Source: Hawksworthiomyces lignivorus (taxonomy: Eukaryota; Ascomycota; Sordariomycetes; Ophiostomatales; Ophiostomataceae). From it: a DNA stretch of 64,000 bases. Positions within the stretch are counted from its first letter, which is position 1, and every line of letters starts with the position of its first letter. Where the stretch lies: the NCBI GenBank assembly GCA_002917075.1, contig NTMA01000093.1, positions 62,001-126,000 on the forward strand, in the 5' to 3' direction. The notes beneath the pieces are model-generated. The model was not told where the DNA came from. It saw only the letters and a list, made by a program, of their open reading frames with translations, and did no database searches. Below, piece after piece: positions 22,090 to 34,376 of the stretch. The translations under genes and the position numbers were made by a program.

Positions 22090-24254
22090 TCACTTGATTG
22101 ACAGTACTGACTTCAAAGCGTTCTGTAGTTTATACTCTCCATTTGCCTCCCAAGAGAGACTTCTCCAAGCAATGAAGTAGTCTGGTCGTACCAAGACGCA
22201 GCCAGATTCTGATATTTCTCTCTGAGCTTCCCAGTCAAGATAAACATCGTTGTAATCCTGAGCATAGCCAATGGAATATACCTGGATAGGAATTCCTAGC
22301 TCTGCAGAGATTTTCGCTGCTGAAGTTTTCCAGTGATGCCCGCCAATTCCGGTAAAGAGTGTAAATCGACCTTTTCCGGCAAGGTCAATTGTAGAGATAT
22401 ATTTCGATGGCGAAGCACCACACACCCAAGCGTGTGGTAGCCGTGCTCCTGGATACGTTGTAGCTTGGTAGTACTGGAGCGGATCTCTTGTAAAGGAGGA
22501 AGCTAGACCTTGGTCGGCCTGGTAGACAGCAGTGGACTTGTAGCGCTGATTCATTTCAATGCCAAGACCATGCTCCTCTCTATCAATAGCTCGAAGTGCT
22601 TTTGACAGATTTTCTCGGCGGAGACGGCCTTCAGGTGTATCGGCGTAGAGCTCTGAATGCGCTTTCATACGTGCTTCCACGGTTGGCTCAAGATTGCCTA
22701 GCACGTCCCAAATATTTTTATGGTTTCTCAGGGAAGCATTTGCCCTGAAGCTCTAGTCAGTGGCCACTTTTTAATCATCGCCTATTTGATAAAGCGACTT
22801 ACTGCGTCACCACGTCCAGTCCAACTGGCTGCCGTTCAGCACTGTAGGTATCCAGAAGTTCTCGGCCGGCCAGACCTGAGTGAAGAGAAGTCAGTATCAG
22901 CAGCCACCAAGCTAATGATGCCACTCTTCATAGAAAGATCACCTTTGTCAACGTAGTTTATTTTCCAGGCGAGATTGTGTGCGTCTTGAATGCACGTGTT
23001 AGATCCGAGTCCATGATTTGGTGGGTGGCGATGTACAGCATCGCCCAGACAGAAACTATCCATCGTGTTAGCAATGTTCAGACAAGAACGAACTTGGCGA
23101 CACTTACATATTTCCCTTTGAGTAATACTCTGCGGCGGTTTCGTTGATAGCCCATGTCGACACGCCCAGCACCTCTATGGAGACTGAGTCATCGCCAATC
23201 ATTTCACGAATGCGCTCAAGGTACTCCTCATTTGACCGTACTTCTCGCTTTGCTGTTGGTGACGGAAATATGACGCATAACCACTCATGCCATGGTTTTA
23301 CCATGCGCATACAGCCAATCCATGCCCAGTTTGGGGTCTCGAGATTCGGCTGTAAAATCCAATGTAAATTACCCTTGCGGTATTCCATAAGGTGACTCAT
23401 ATCAGCTTTCATAAGGACATTAACGGCAAAGCCTTGACCAGGGCGACGTATCAAGGGGATCTCTGCCTGCTGCATTATTTTACTGCGGGCTCCGTCCGCG
23501 CCAAATAAGTACCTTGAGCGGACTTGGTAGATTGAATTGGAAAGCTTGTCCCGCAGCGTCGTAATTACTCCCCTGCCGTCTTCTTTGAAGGACAGGAACT
23601 CAGTATCCCATCGCGACTTAAAGCCGTTCAGTGTTGCATATCGCATCAGTAGCGGCTCCATCAATGTTTGGGGCAAATCCAGCATGTCGGATGGACTAGC
23701 TAACTCGTAGTCGCCCTGGAGTAATATGTAAGTTTAAATTCATTTTATTCTGGTCTTTTATCCGTTCGCTATCGTCCCACCTTTCTTTTTGGATCATTGC
23801 CCCAAGAATAGATGCGGCCATATTCTTGGCCAGCCATGGTGTTGGACCAGCGTGTATGAACCATAGAATCATTCTTCGTCCCAAGTTTGTAACAATCGGC
23901 ATCCACTCCAATGTCCCGAAGACAATCTTTTTTAAAGAATCAGCTAAAGATACCGTGTACTTTTTTAAATGCGTGCAAAAGTTCACAATCGTACCTAATG
24001 CTGCCATGTTTGTTATATGAGCTCTAGGAGTGTCCGCATTGCCCGAGTCTTGGCTCACGATAAGGCCGTTCATCCCTGAGCAGTATCTGGTGTCAGATAT
24101 CAAAATAAGCTCTTGAAATGAAGGCAAAACTAAACTCACCATAAGATGCCATAAATGCCGCTAACGACGCACCAGCCGGACCCGTGCCAACAATCAAGTA
24201 GTCAACTTGCATCGGAGATGCTCCGGTATCGTGAAAATGTGTTGCTTCACTCAT
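22090..24254 (-). CDS. FAD-dependent phenol-hydroxylase-type aromatic monooxygenase
   Basis: Flavoprotein hydroxylase of the PF01494 type (2,4-dichlorophenol 6-monooxygenase or phenol 2-monooxygenase-like), adding one hydroxyl to an aromatic ring with NAD(P)H and oxygen. Seven exons are separated by introns near 24076-24139, 23927-23994, 23716-23780, 23056-23107, 22876-22942 and 22745-22802. The N-terminal FAD motif is YLIVGTGPAGASLAAF, followed by SRYLFGADGARSK (DG motif) and the second FAD/ribityl motif FCLGDAVHRHPPNHGLGS. The C-terminal domain has the thioredoxin-like fold expected of this group (GCVLVRPDYFIAWR near the end). No break is seen once introns are removed. The product would be a catechol or hydroquinone suited to the extradiol dioxygenase nearby; this is inference from context. 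Confidence 0.87.
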
Positions 24255-24677
24255 TTTGTCTGCAATGTCAAGGCACCTTTAAAGGACAGTTTAAAAAAAA
24301 AGGATAGTGATAAAGTTAGAAAATTGTAAGAACTACCAAAGACCTCTTTGCAAGTTTAATCAGAAATAGAGAATGGCGCGGGTCGTATGATATAGCACCT
24401 CGAGATTTCTAAGACATGTTATATGAAGACTCAGCGGATATAAGATAACCGTGTCTCATCAAGAATGAAATCAACCCCGAAGAATGCTCTAAAGCCACTA
24501 ATGGGGCGTTGCAGGTGTTGCAAACAACGCCGTCTCAGCAGACCTGCAAATAATGTCTTTCCTCTTCCGGTTATTGTTCTCCAATACCCCAACCGACTTC
24601 AAAAATCCCGAAGCTACGGAATTGACGGGCTAATACTATCTTACTCCGAAGACTAAGCCACCTTAATAATGACAAAG
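24255..24677. other. spacer upstream of the FAD monooxygenase
   Basis: About 420 bp between the monooxygenase start and the MITE-like element. An ORF at 24465-24656 has no homology I recognise. Confidence 0.4.
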
Positions 24678-24685
24678 AATCAAAG
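24678..24685. repeat. 8-bp target-site duplication (left)
   Basis: AATCAAAG directly precedes the left terminal inverted repeat and recurs exactly after the right one at 25335-25342. Confidence 0.85.
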
Positions 24686-25334
24686 GGCGCCCACTAGATA
24701 CACAGGCCTGTGTGTATAGAATAACTTATGTAAGCGTTACGTAAGCAGTGAAAGCCCCTATAAGCTATAAATAAATGCACTATAATATAAGCCGTGGTGC
24801 CAGAAATAGCGAATCTTTTACCACCTTGGTACAGTGATTATGTTTCTGTTGGGCGTATACACTCTCACCATACGCTTCCCTTTATAATAACACCAGCATC
24901 AATGTTGATCCAGACAAACGCGGAGGCAGAGACAGAGTCCGAGGCAGAGGCAGAGGCAGCACTACAACGTACACGGACGACTTATACGCCACATATACGG
25001 AAGAGACTTACGCGAACGTACGGACCGTTGTTGTAGAGGTCCAAGCAGAGGCTCAAGCAGCACAGGTGCGTACAGAGTTAGTAGAAGCGAGGCTACAGGC
25101 ACTTCAGACGACATGGCGACTATGAGAGTAGGGCATTACGGAGGAACCGAATTTATATAGTAATTTGCAGTAAGTTTTGTTGTTTCTGAATGTTTTAGTA
25201 AGACTTTTAGTGATGATATTCGTGGTGCTTCTAATATATGGCTAGCCTGGTCCAGGGCTTTTGGGGGCTGTGGCTGATTATCGTGCTTACGTAAGTTATT
25301 TTATACACGCAGGCCTGTGTTTCTAGTGGGCGCC
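24686..25334. mobile_element. 649-bp MITE-like element with about 51-bp terminal inverted repeats
   Basis: The left end starts GGCGCCCACTAGA and the right end is its reverse complement. The inverted repeats match for about 51 bp with four mismatches, ending near GTAAGC on both sides. The element is flanked by perfect 8-bp duplications (AATCAAAG), the length made by hAT-type and P-type transposases. It has no complete transposase. The interior contains a GAGGCA-type short tandem run (about 24921-24960) and an ORF at 24794-25036 with no recognised domain. A non-autonomous DNA transposon is the best call; the superfamily assignment is tentative because the termini lack the common hAT CAGGG start. 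Confidence 0.85.
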
Positions 25335-25342
25335 AATCAAAG
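25335..25342. repeat. 8-bp target-site duplication (right)
   Basis: AATCAAAG, identical to 24678-24685. Confidence 0.85.
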
Positions 25343-27746
25343 TTGTTCCATATTTCATGAGCTAATCAATAGATGCTAGTTATTTGGGGCCAATATTTAC
25401 ACAGTTTTTTTCATTTTTACACAGGTTTTTAGTCAGCACGTGGTCCACTAACTATATCTAATCCGGAAGAGGATTAATTGCTAGAAGTCTGAGCTTAATA
25501 TCACCAATTGGACCCTGATCATGGTCACAGAAACCAAACCTACCCTCTCGTATTAGATATTAAACATTGCACAACCATCCAATAATTGATAAAATTATAG
25601 TTCAAAATAGCGACGGTGCTCAAATACATCACCATGATTTCAGTTTCTTGCTCTCTCTTCCAAAGTTATATTATCCCACCTATTATCCTTTGCTTGATCC
25701 CAGTATAAGTGCACAGTCTTTGGTCCATTGAATCTTCATCCAAAACGTGCAACGATCGTATTGCCCCATATACTGTAAACAAACTGAATAACTTCCTTTG
25801 TTGTGAAATAAAGGTAGATCTTGTTCTTTGTATGTTTGGCTAGTATCTACTGTCGCGAGGCTGAGTTTTACACCAGTCTATTTTGTCTTGTACGTAGGGT
25901 ATATGAACCCGAATCTGGCGATTGTGATGTTGTCTTTTTCGCCACTTTGTCCTTGTTTTTTTTTTTTTTTTTTTTTGTTTGTTTGTTTAATTGTTTCTTT
26001 ATGTTATGCCTTTGTTTTAGCCTTTTTTTTTTTCTTGAGCTTGAATACATGATTCGTACTTGTCGTCTGTCTAGACCACTGTCTTCTACCAAGGCTTTTG
26101 AGAAACTGCTGGCGAGGGAGATAGTCAGAGCGATAAGTGCTGACTACAATCCACCAGCCTATATGGGAGAGCCTATGTATGACTGATCTCTACCATGTAG
26201 AGTAGCTCTTCCTACTCAGGGAGGGTGTAAGATAGCCTCCCTTATTGCGTAGATAATTGGGTTCTGTGGCGAGACTGCGGTAGCCTTGGGGTCGCGTCGG
26301 CCTCTGGCTCAAAGCCAAAGGCCCTTTTTTGTTCTCAATCAGTTCTAAACGAAATAGCTCCGTTCGTGGCTCTATGAATATCTTCCTCTCTGATCAGGCC
26401 CCCATGTCTTCAAATTGTGTGTATCCAGTTGTCTACTTGCTCTATCAAATGCAAAAGCTCATTAGTCCATCTCCCCTTTGTATGCCTTAGGCGGTGAGAG
26501 AGGACAGAATAGCTGTAAGAGATTGAGGTTTTGTAAAACTAATTTTGTCGGGTTTAACTAATTCAGTGGCAGAAATCATTGGGGACGAAAGATTCAAAAG
26601 ATTTTTCACGATGTAATTGAGAGTTGTGTTGAACCTTACTTTCATTCGTACGCAGAAGTTGGAGTCTTTGTTAACGAAATTGAGTAAGTCTATGTTGAGT
26701 GTCTTGTTTGATCTGAGACAAGAGTTACTCAGGGCTAGGTGGAGAGTGATCTCTGTTTGGGCTATAATAACGAGCTAAGGCCTTGTGAGTAGCCCCGGGC
26801 GAGCTCAGAACCGGAGATCAGACTAATTGATCAAATCGACAATATTTCGGCAGCGGTCGGCTAGGTTACTCACAAGTCCACTGGACCACTTGGCCCCGAC
26901 AGACTCCTATTTCAGCCTAGAGCCTCGCTCCTGATCTTCCTTCTTTTGTACTTTAAATCGTTTCATTCCATAGGCCCATGCCTTTGCCTTGGGCTTCCCT
27001 GTACACGTTGCCAGTGAACTACTTATAGATTTTTTGGGGTTGTCTGCCACTTCGTATCAAGTTGGGCACGATTTTTCGCTGATATTAGGGAAGACGTCGA
27101 TAAAGATAGCCTCGCGAGTATTTGTGCATCTAAAGAAATACTCTATTTCGTGATCTGTTTCACAAATACCTATATTCCAATTGAAGATTATAAAGAAGGT
27201 TCAAGAAGCTCCCCAACATATGATAGTAAAACTAGTCGATCCAAGTACAATCGCCAATGAAATTCTTTTAATCATTAATTATGTGGTTGCCTAAGGCTGC
27301 TTAGTGCGATATAATTTCTATGACAAAACTCCCCAAAGCTGAAAACGCACGTACACTATCTTCCTCTATTTTCACTTCAATTGTTGAGGCCCTCGCTTCG
27401 TAATTTCAATAATACTCTAAAACAACCTAAATTGCGGAGAAGATCTCTTCGGATCTTATTTCTAGTTACATATACTCCCCCAAAAATCCCCGAGACCCCT
27501 CTTTGGTCTCCCCAAAACAGAGACCGAGTAATATTAGTAGTGTACACAGCCAAAATAACCGAAGTGGAGAGGCTAACAACAAAAATCAATTATTTTCCTT
27601 GAAGCAAGCAGCATAGTTGAAATAAATGAATACAAATAAAATCATAATGCAAATTTTAACTTACACAAAAAATTATAAAGTTTAATCAGCTAGAACTCCG
27701 CATTAACTTGGGTATCAGTCTCTCTGAAGGCTTTAATATAGCAACG
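25343..27746. other. 2.4-kb region without a recognised gene, possible old repeat debris
   Basis: Contains a long T run near 25960-25976 and an ORF at 25821-26186 whose first half is low-complexity. The part from about 26200 to 26950 has a base composition unlike the flanks, and GGTCTC/GAGACC inverted pairs occur near 27495-27530. I could not identify a transposon domain, LTR pair or RNA gene. The promoter of the downstream FAD monooxygenase should lie in the last few hundred bases. Confidence 0.35.
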
Positions 27747-29529
27747 ATGAAGGGGGACAGCTATCAAGCAAATGTAAGTATGCTGCGTATTGTATAACGA
27801 TTTTACACAATGCTGAAGGAGTTTTTCTTCTAGGGAAATACAAGAGATAATGGCATCCGGGTTATCATTGTCGGCGCTGGAATCGGCGGGCTAGCATGTG
27901 CTATCGCCTGCCGGCGAGCTGATCCACCATTAGACGTTACAGTATTAGAACGCACGCCAGAAATTCTAACCGTCGGCGCTGGTATCCATATCCCACCAAA
28001 TTCGTGTCGTATCTTGACAGAATTTGGCCTTCTTGATAAACTGAAGAAGGCAGGCGGGTACGAGCTCGACGAATTCACTCTCCGGAGGTATGAAAATGGA
28101 CGAATCATTGTCGAGAAACCTCTCAAAGGCCGCATGGAGAAAGAATACGGCGCCAAATGGATGTGAGTACAACTGATTTAGCCGCTTCGTTTTAGTAAGA
28201 TGCCGAAAATACAATATATATAACTAAGACATCTCGGAAAAAGATCTATTCACAGGGGTGACTATCAAAATGCATTACTTGCGGAAGCTATTGATGTCGG
28301 TGCAAAAGTCATAACAGACGCAGAAGTTGTTAGCGTTGAGACGTCATTGACTGGCCCGCAAGTAATCAAATTGAAACATGGGAAACGGATGGATACTGAT
28401 GTAATAATAGGTGCAGACGGTAGGAGAAATTAGACTGATCACACGTCAGAAGATGACGCCACGCTAACGTTTCATAACCAGGCCTCTGGTCACTTCTTCG
28501 GGAAGTTGTACTTGGACACCCATTTCCGCCAAAAGAGACAGGAGATCTTGCGTATCGAGGGACATTCTCTCGCGAGCAGCTTTTAGCTCTGAATAATGAA
28601 AGAGTCAACAAACTATTAGATCAATCAAACGTCCAAGTGTGGCTTGGCCCGAATAAGCATGCTGTCTTTTATCCATTGAGAGACCATACGGAATTTAATT
28701 TGGTTTTGATGTATGTCAACATAGTACTTTCATTCAATTATTTAGAATTGTGCGTTTCTAATCTAAAACGTTGTACAGTGTTGCGGATGATCTGCCCGAG
28801 GGTACAAGAACATCTCCAGGCACAGTGAAGGACATGGCATCCAATTTCGAGGGATGGGATCCAATGTTTGTGTACCTCTTTCATATGGATTCATTTATAA
28901 TGTTGTGAGCGCTAATACGTCGCCAAATATCGATTAATAAGACTCCAAGATATTATTTCATGTCTAACAACGTCACTCAAATGGAAACTGCTTCACTTTG
29001 AGAGCCTACACAAATGGACCAAAGTATATAATAACCTAGCTGCTGAACCATTGTTGCCGAATTTTCCTCCTTTTCGCTAATGTATCTCTTTTTCTACCAG
29101 GGAACGATCGCTTTATTGGGAGACACTTCACATCCTACGCTACCATACCAAGGACAAGGAGCTGCTATGGCTGTCGAAGACGGCGCTGTGCTAGGTGTTC
29201 TACTGGCAAAATTACAGAGTGTTCTACCGTATTCTCAGGTCACGAAAAACGAGCTTCTTGAAAAATTACTCCAATTCTACCAAGATCTTCGCCAGAAGAG
29301 AACAGAGGTCAATGTTGCCGGGGCTGTCCATACTCGGCATTATTACCACTTAGCAGATGGCGTGGAACAGGAACAGCGCGATAAGGAACTAGCTGGACTG
29401 CCAAGCGCAAAGTGGAAAGGCGGATGCTCCTTCAACTGGGGAGATGCTGAGTACCAGAGAAGTCTATTAGGATTTGACGTGTGTACCGACTCAGAGAAAC
29501 GTTTTGACGAATGGTGGACACATTTCTAG
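27747..29529 (+). CDS. FAD-dependent salicylate-hydroxylase-type monooxygenase
   Basis: Single-component flavoprotein hydroxylase of the salicylate 1-monooxygenase / 6-hydroxynicotinate 3-monooxygenase group. The first exon (27747-27773) is followed by a 60-nt intron and the FAD motif IIVGAGIGGLACAIA. Later blocks are GAGIHIPPNSCRIL, SIHRGDYQNALL (reached by an AAAAAG acceptor near 28243), VIIGADGLWS across an intron near 28420-28481, FEGWDP, HFESLHKW, and ALLGDTSHPTLPYQGQGAAMAVEDG for the second FAD contact. The C-terminal exon is 29080-29529 and ends WWTHF. About seven exons, all with workable GT-AG junctions, so the gene appears intact. Decarboxylating hydroxylation of salicylate to catechol would feed the extradiol enzyme at 12764-13806; other hydroxybenzoates are equally possible. 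Confidence 0.85.
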
Positions 29530-30319
29530 TTGTGTGATATGTCCGCAAGGGAATTAACATTCAGAAGTCAAGATTTAAGGCTCTACCTAGTAGCCTATGA
29601 ATTCTACCAAAGATACCATAGAGTCATACCATCAATGTAATGTTAAAACCCCTCTAAAATAAGGAATATTATGCTCTAGTTTCATGCGTTTGACCAATAA
29701 CAATATACAGTCTACTGTATACCAATAACAAGTGGACAGAAGACCGTTTAGAAGTGCATGAGTAGAAGACGTGGTTTAATGGTATAGTACAAGCCACTGT
29801 ACCTTCGATTGGTAAATTAAAAATTACGGCTCCTAGTAGCTTATTTTTCTGATTTTCATTCATAGTTTGGAAAGAGACAGGTTGTAGAAAATAACTGTTC
29901 TGGTCTCGAGATATCTTCCACCTCGCAATGCATTTAGAAACATATGTATTTACTAAGGACATGTATACGTACGTAAACTACCACATATTCAAATTAATTA
30001 TACATACCTACTATAAACACAACTTCGTGGCGTTAGAATAAAGCGTTTATAAAACCATCTAGTAGGAATGTGAGCATCCAAATATTATGCATCGAGGCCT
30101 CATATGAAGCACGGCATTATAGCAAGTGAAGAGAATGGGAGAGACAAAAAGTGTAGGAGATAATTTTCAATTATGAATTATGAATCTACCATATGACGAT
30201 AGAGTTTAATCGTATTTATTAGCCAATCCTGACTATTTACGTCTAATCTAGATGGAACCCTCTGGGACAAAAACCACCGTCTAGTTAGGTGAAGATATTA
30301 TTATACATAATGGGACAGT
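29530..30319. other. AT-rich spacer to the transposon island
   Basis: No gene recognised. An ORF at 29669-29962 on the minus strand has no homology. The region ends at the trinucleotide tail of the LINE. Confidence 0.4.
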
Positions 30320-30324
30320 CTGAG

Positions 30325-30355
30325 TAGTAGTAGTAGTAATGGTAGTAGTAGTGGT
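30325..30355. repeat. TAG/GTA trinucleotide repeat, probable LINE 3' tail
   Basis: Short imperfect run of GTA units (CTA/TAC on the minus strand) immediately downstream of LINE ORF2 on that strand. Short tandem tails at the 3' end are normal for non-LTR elements. Confidence 0.65.
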
Positions 30356-33300
30356 TAAACAAAGGAAATTGTGTTATTGGTGAGTAGGGCTACGTCTGTG
30401 GCGTGTCCTCCTCGAGTTGGTCTGCCAAGTTATACGTTGGTATGCGCCCGCTCCGTTTGAGCCACCGTAGTACGGGACGGGCCGCCGGTCCTCCCATATT
30501 CAGACGGTGATTCAGGTCAGTCGGAGTTTGGGGCCATACCGGAGGTTTTTTTGTCGTATTGGGGTAGTGTAGTATTACGTGTTTCGGGGTCTCCTCCGTG
30601 TTATAGGTGTACAGAGGAGAGTTTCGGTTTTTGTGTATGTGGTGGAGGTACGTCGTTAGATCGATGTGGTCCGTACGTATTTGTGTCAATAGACTGTTTT
30701 CGGCTTTGGTGAGGTGTTGGTGGATTTTGGTTACGTTTTTGTCGGTCTATCGGGGGAATTGGTTGATAGATCTTTGTCGGGGTTCGGTGAGTCGGTATTA
30801 ACGTTTTTGTTATTGAGTTAATATACGATCTTTATCTCAAGAGATTAGAATATCGTCATATTTGTACAAGGTTTCATTGTGATACGACGACGACGACGAC
30901 GACGATGATCTTCGAGTATAGTCGTGACGACGTAATCTATAGTTTAGGATTAAGTCTAATAGTCTTTTCGATTTAAAAATGAGATTTGTCGTTGATTAAA
31001 GTATAAGTCTAATTATATAAGTCTCGTTTTTATATATAATAGAAAAAACGATATAAAATCGAATATATCAATAATAATACGAAGATAATCGTTATATCTT
31101 TTATCAAATCATTTAATCAATTCTCTAATCGTTTCGTTCTTCGACGTTGAAGTGTGATATATTGACGTATCGAAAACGATCAGACTTCGGATTGTTGTCG
31201 TAAAGACGATATATGTTTAGAGAAGAGTGTATTTTTACGTCTTGTTTATAAATCTCATAAAGACTAGATTTTGTGTTTTAAGTTTTTTGATGACTTGTTT
31301 ATAATGTACGACGAAGATTAACTTTCTGTCAAACCAGATGTCGAGAAATCGGACCTTTGTAAATAGTTGTAAGACGATGTCGACGTTTAACCGAAGGACT
31401 TTGGTAGAGGTTTGTCGTACTCGACAAAAGTGGAAAAGTTCGTTCTTCGTCGACATAAAAACGACGTCTTTAGTCTATGTTCATCGTACGACGACGTTCT
31501 ACGTTCGACGAAGACGATTACAATATAATTATATTGTTTTGTTTGTGATTAACGTATTAGTGTCGTCGACGAAGTCTATTATAATAATTCCGAACACCTT
31601 TTCCAACTCTTTAAATAATAATATAATGAAAAGAATGAATAGAATCGACGATAGAGAAGAGTTTTGGAATACTTCGACGGTAATCGGTCGTATTAGAGTG
31701 GTTTTATCGTCGAACGTCAGTTTCGTAATATGGTCGATAAAGTAGTTACGAATTTACGTCGTTAATCAATCGAGAAGATATAGAGATTAAAGTGTGTAAA
31801 TTAGTCAACGATGATCTACGTTGTCGAATACGTCTTATATATTTAATTAGAGTAAAAAGACCTTATCGTCGACAATTTATATCATAAATACGTCGTCGAC
31901 TACTAAACGTATCGTCAATTTCGTGGACCGACGTCGACGATTGTTCATTTGGTCTTTTGGAAAAATACGATTGTCTTCGACGGTTTTCGTGAGTCGACGG
32001 ACTATTGTGACCTCGATGGCTTTGTCTATCGTGTTTAATAATGTTATAGACCATCAACTCTTCGTCTTTTGTCTTTTGATGAATGTTTTATCGGACTTCG
32101 GGATAATTATAATACGAGAATATTTGAAGTATGACGACTAATGACTTAATCGAAGGTTACCAATGACGATATTGGTTAATGTGGTAAGAAGTGGTGGGCC
32201 GTAGACGTAGAGGAGAACGTTGGAGAAGTTGTTGGAACTTGTCGTCTTACGTGAAAAGGTCTCGTAAATGATTGTAGTAATATCTTCGACGATAACGATT
32301 TAATTGACGAAGATCTGTGAATCGTTGGTTATCGTATTCGAGGAAGGTACGACGGAGGATGTAGAGAAGAAACGAGTGTTTAAGAAAACGGTCTTTTCGA
32401 CGTAAAACGTGGTCGCGAAGTCGTCGTTTCGTCGAAGTGACGAGAGGTTCGGTGGAACGGTGAATATATGATTACGTAACCTTGTCCACTTTTGAATAGT
32501 CCAAAGACGCGTGGATTATAAATCAAAGAAGTCTAATAGTTGTCGTTAGTGTTTCGTATTGGTTTGTCGTAGTGTACGACGTTGAGTCTTTTTAGTCTCT
32601 CGTACGACCTCTTCCGTCTTACGAGAGTGGTCTTCGCGACGACGTCGTTGTTCGATCTGTCGGAGGTTGTATGTGGTTTGTTCGATATGATTGTTCCAAC
32701 CGGGATAACGGAACTCGTACGATAATCTCTTGATCGATGTCGACGTTTTGACAATATCGTCTAACTTTGTAATAATTTGGTTTATTTGATTTTCGAACTT
32801 CGTAGTCGTAGTGGTCATTGACGAAAGTGTTGTAAATAATTGTAAACTTAGTCTGATCATCGTCTCGACGTTTATTTGGGTTTAACTAAAGTCTCTATTT
32901 GATGTCGAAGGTGATAATGTTTCGAAGATATAACTTTGTAGTTTATGATTAGAGTCTGATTAGTTGTAATTATTGTATATAGTCTATAATGTCGAGATGG
33001 TTCATATATGATCTATTGTGAAGGTATGGTCCGTGTCGACTTTAAAGCTTTTAGGTTTTTGTGTAATCGTATCGGAGAAGATTAGAAGATTTAAGTTTCA
33101 TTCTTTTGTGAGGGTTATAAGTGAGTCGGCTTCGAAAGACCGACGTTTATATAAATCCCAATCGGGGTAGTATAAGTTTATATCTCTTATTAAAAGTACG
33201 TCGTAGTCTTGTGAAAGACGATAGACCAATAATAACGAAATAAACGGTCTTTCTCCTGAATATAGAACGTGTTGTAAAAAGTTATAGATAATATATATTA

Positions 33301-33868
33301 TTAGTGGTCTGTATCAGAGAAAGATAACGTGTACGATGTTGAGGAGGACGTAATAGTCCCAAGAGGACTGTGGAATATATTTGTGTATATAGATTACGAA
33401 GTAGTTGTCGGTCGTGTCGACTCATAACTTGTGATAACGATTCAAGACGACGTCGGAAACGTCGTTGTTTTTTTGTTTATCGAGTTTTTGGATCGTTATT
33501 ACATCGATATCGTGGAAATCGTCGTAGTATAAAACGATTTTGGTGTTGTTTATTTTGTTGTATACGTTTCACGTAATTATTCACATAACTAAATATTAAT
33601 GAGGTTTTCGTCGAAGGGTTCGATTGTTTGTCGGTAGACGAAGTATATATAGATTGCTTTTTAGACTATAAGACAATCTCGGTGACTAACGACGTGATTG
33701 GGGTCGACGTAATTAGAACACCGACATCGTTTCGTCGACGTATCGTATTCGTTGATTATGTGTCCTTTACCACAAAAAACGTATCGGAGAAGACTCCGAC
33801 AATTGTAGACGTTATATTTCCATGACTGACAACGGTGATATAAAGAGGACTGAGAAGAGAACTTTCGG

Positions 33869-33873
33869 TATGA
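33869..33873. repeat. 5-bp target-site duplication TATGA (left)
   Basis: TATGA directly precedes the left LTR and recurs exactly after the right LTR at 41125-41129. Confidence 0.88.
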
Positions 33874-34376
33874 TGTTACAAAACTACAATAAACAATGTA
33901 TAGAGTGATCAAGTCTAACGTTTATGTTTTAAGTAAGAACTACGTAGTATATTAATATATACAATGAAGACATTAAATAATAGAGAAGTGTTCTGTGTAA
34001 GTCTCAAGATTCAGACAAACGGTAACGACTGGATCGTTACCGTCAACTATCTAAGTTATCTAGGTAGGGATTGTGTAGTTATATAGATGTACAACTTTAT
34101 TCCAACTTTATACCAAATTTTATTTCTCGTATAAAGTTTATTCCAACTTTATATCAAACTTCATCTCTCGTATGAAGTTTAGTTACGTGATCCTTTTGGT
34201 ATAATATTCCTATTAGTATCTAAGTCTATATGGTATATTTGTCTATTTTAGTATATTATTGGTGTTAGTCCTTCATAATGTTATTCTCGTCAATATATTA
34301 GTATAATCGTTTTGTCATACTTTATCGTTTTTCCTTTAAGGTCTTAATTTAGGTTCTTACGTCTTATTTCGTAATA
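33874..34376 (-). repeat. LTR (3' LTR of the minus-strand chromovirus)
   Basis: 503 bp, starting TGTTACAAAAC and ending CGTAATA. Aligns end to end without gaps to 40622-41124. By eye about 60 positions differ and all are transitions. Confidence 0.9.

Larger units (their letters stand above)
30320..33873 (-). mobile_element. Tad-like LINE (non-LTR retrotransposon), 3' part: endonuclease/RT/RNase H region, heavily mutated
   Basis: On the minus strand the end of LINE ORF2 is readable. A pre-RT linker with clustered arginines lies at about 32860-32550. An RT block near 32100-31900 reads SITLLNTIDKAIE then RRRRSTKLT, where Gly, Ala and Glu positions usual for Tad RT have become Asp, Thr and Lys. 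The post-RNase H segment (30689-30390) reads RTDHIDLTTYLHHI and ends with an intact GGPAARPVLRWLKRSGR stretch. The 3' end carries a TAC/TAG trinucleotide tail (about 30325-30355), as LINEs often do. Many in-frame stops mean no functional protein. The LINE continues on the other side of the inserted LTR element, at 41130. Confidence 0.8.

Noticed and set aside
25821..26186. 121-codon ORF with a Phe-rich stretch
   Set aside because: Its middle is a poly-T translation and there is no domain.
26740..26900. Possible tRNA-like or structured RNA segment
   Set aside because: No A-box/B-box pair or cloverleaf could be drawn.
30325..30355. CRISPR-like or regulatory repeat
   Set aside because: Simple trinucleotide run without spacers, explained as a LINE tail.
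31338..33825. Plus-strand ORFs inside the LINE region
   Set aside because: They arise from stop depletion on the noncoding strand; element homology is on the minus strand.
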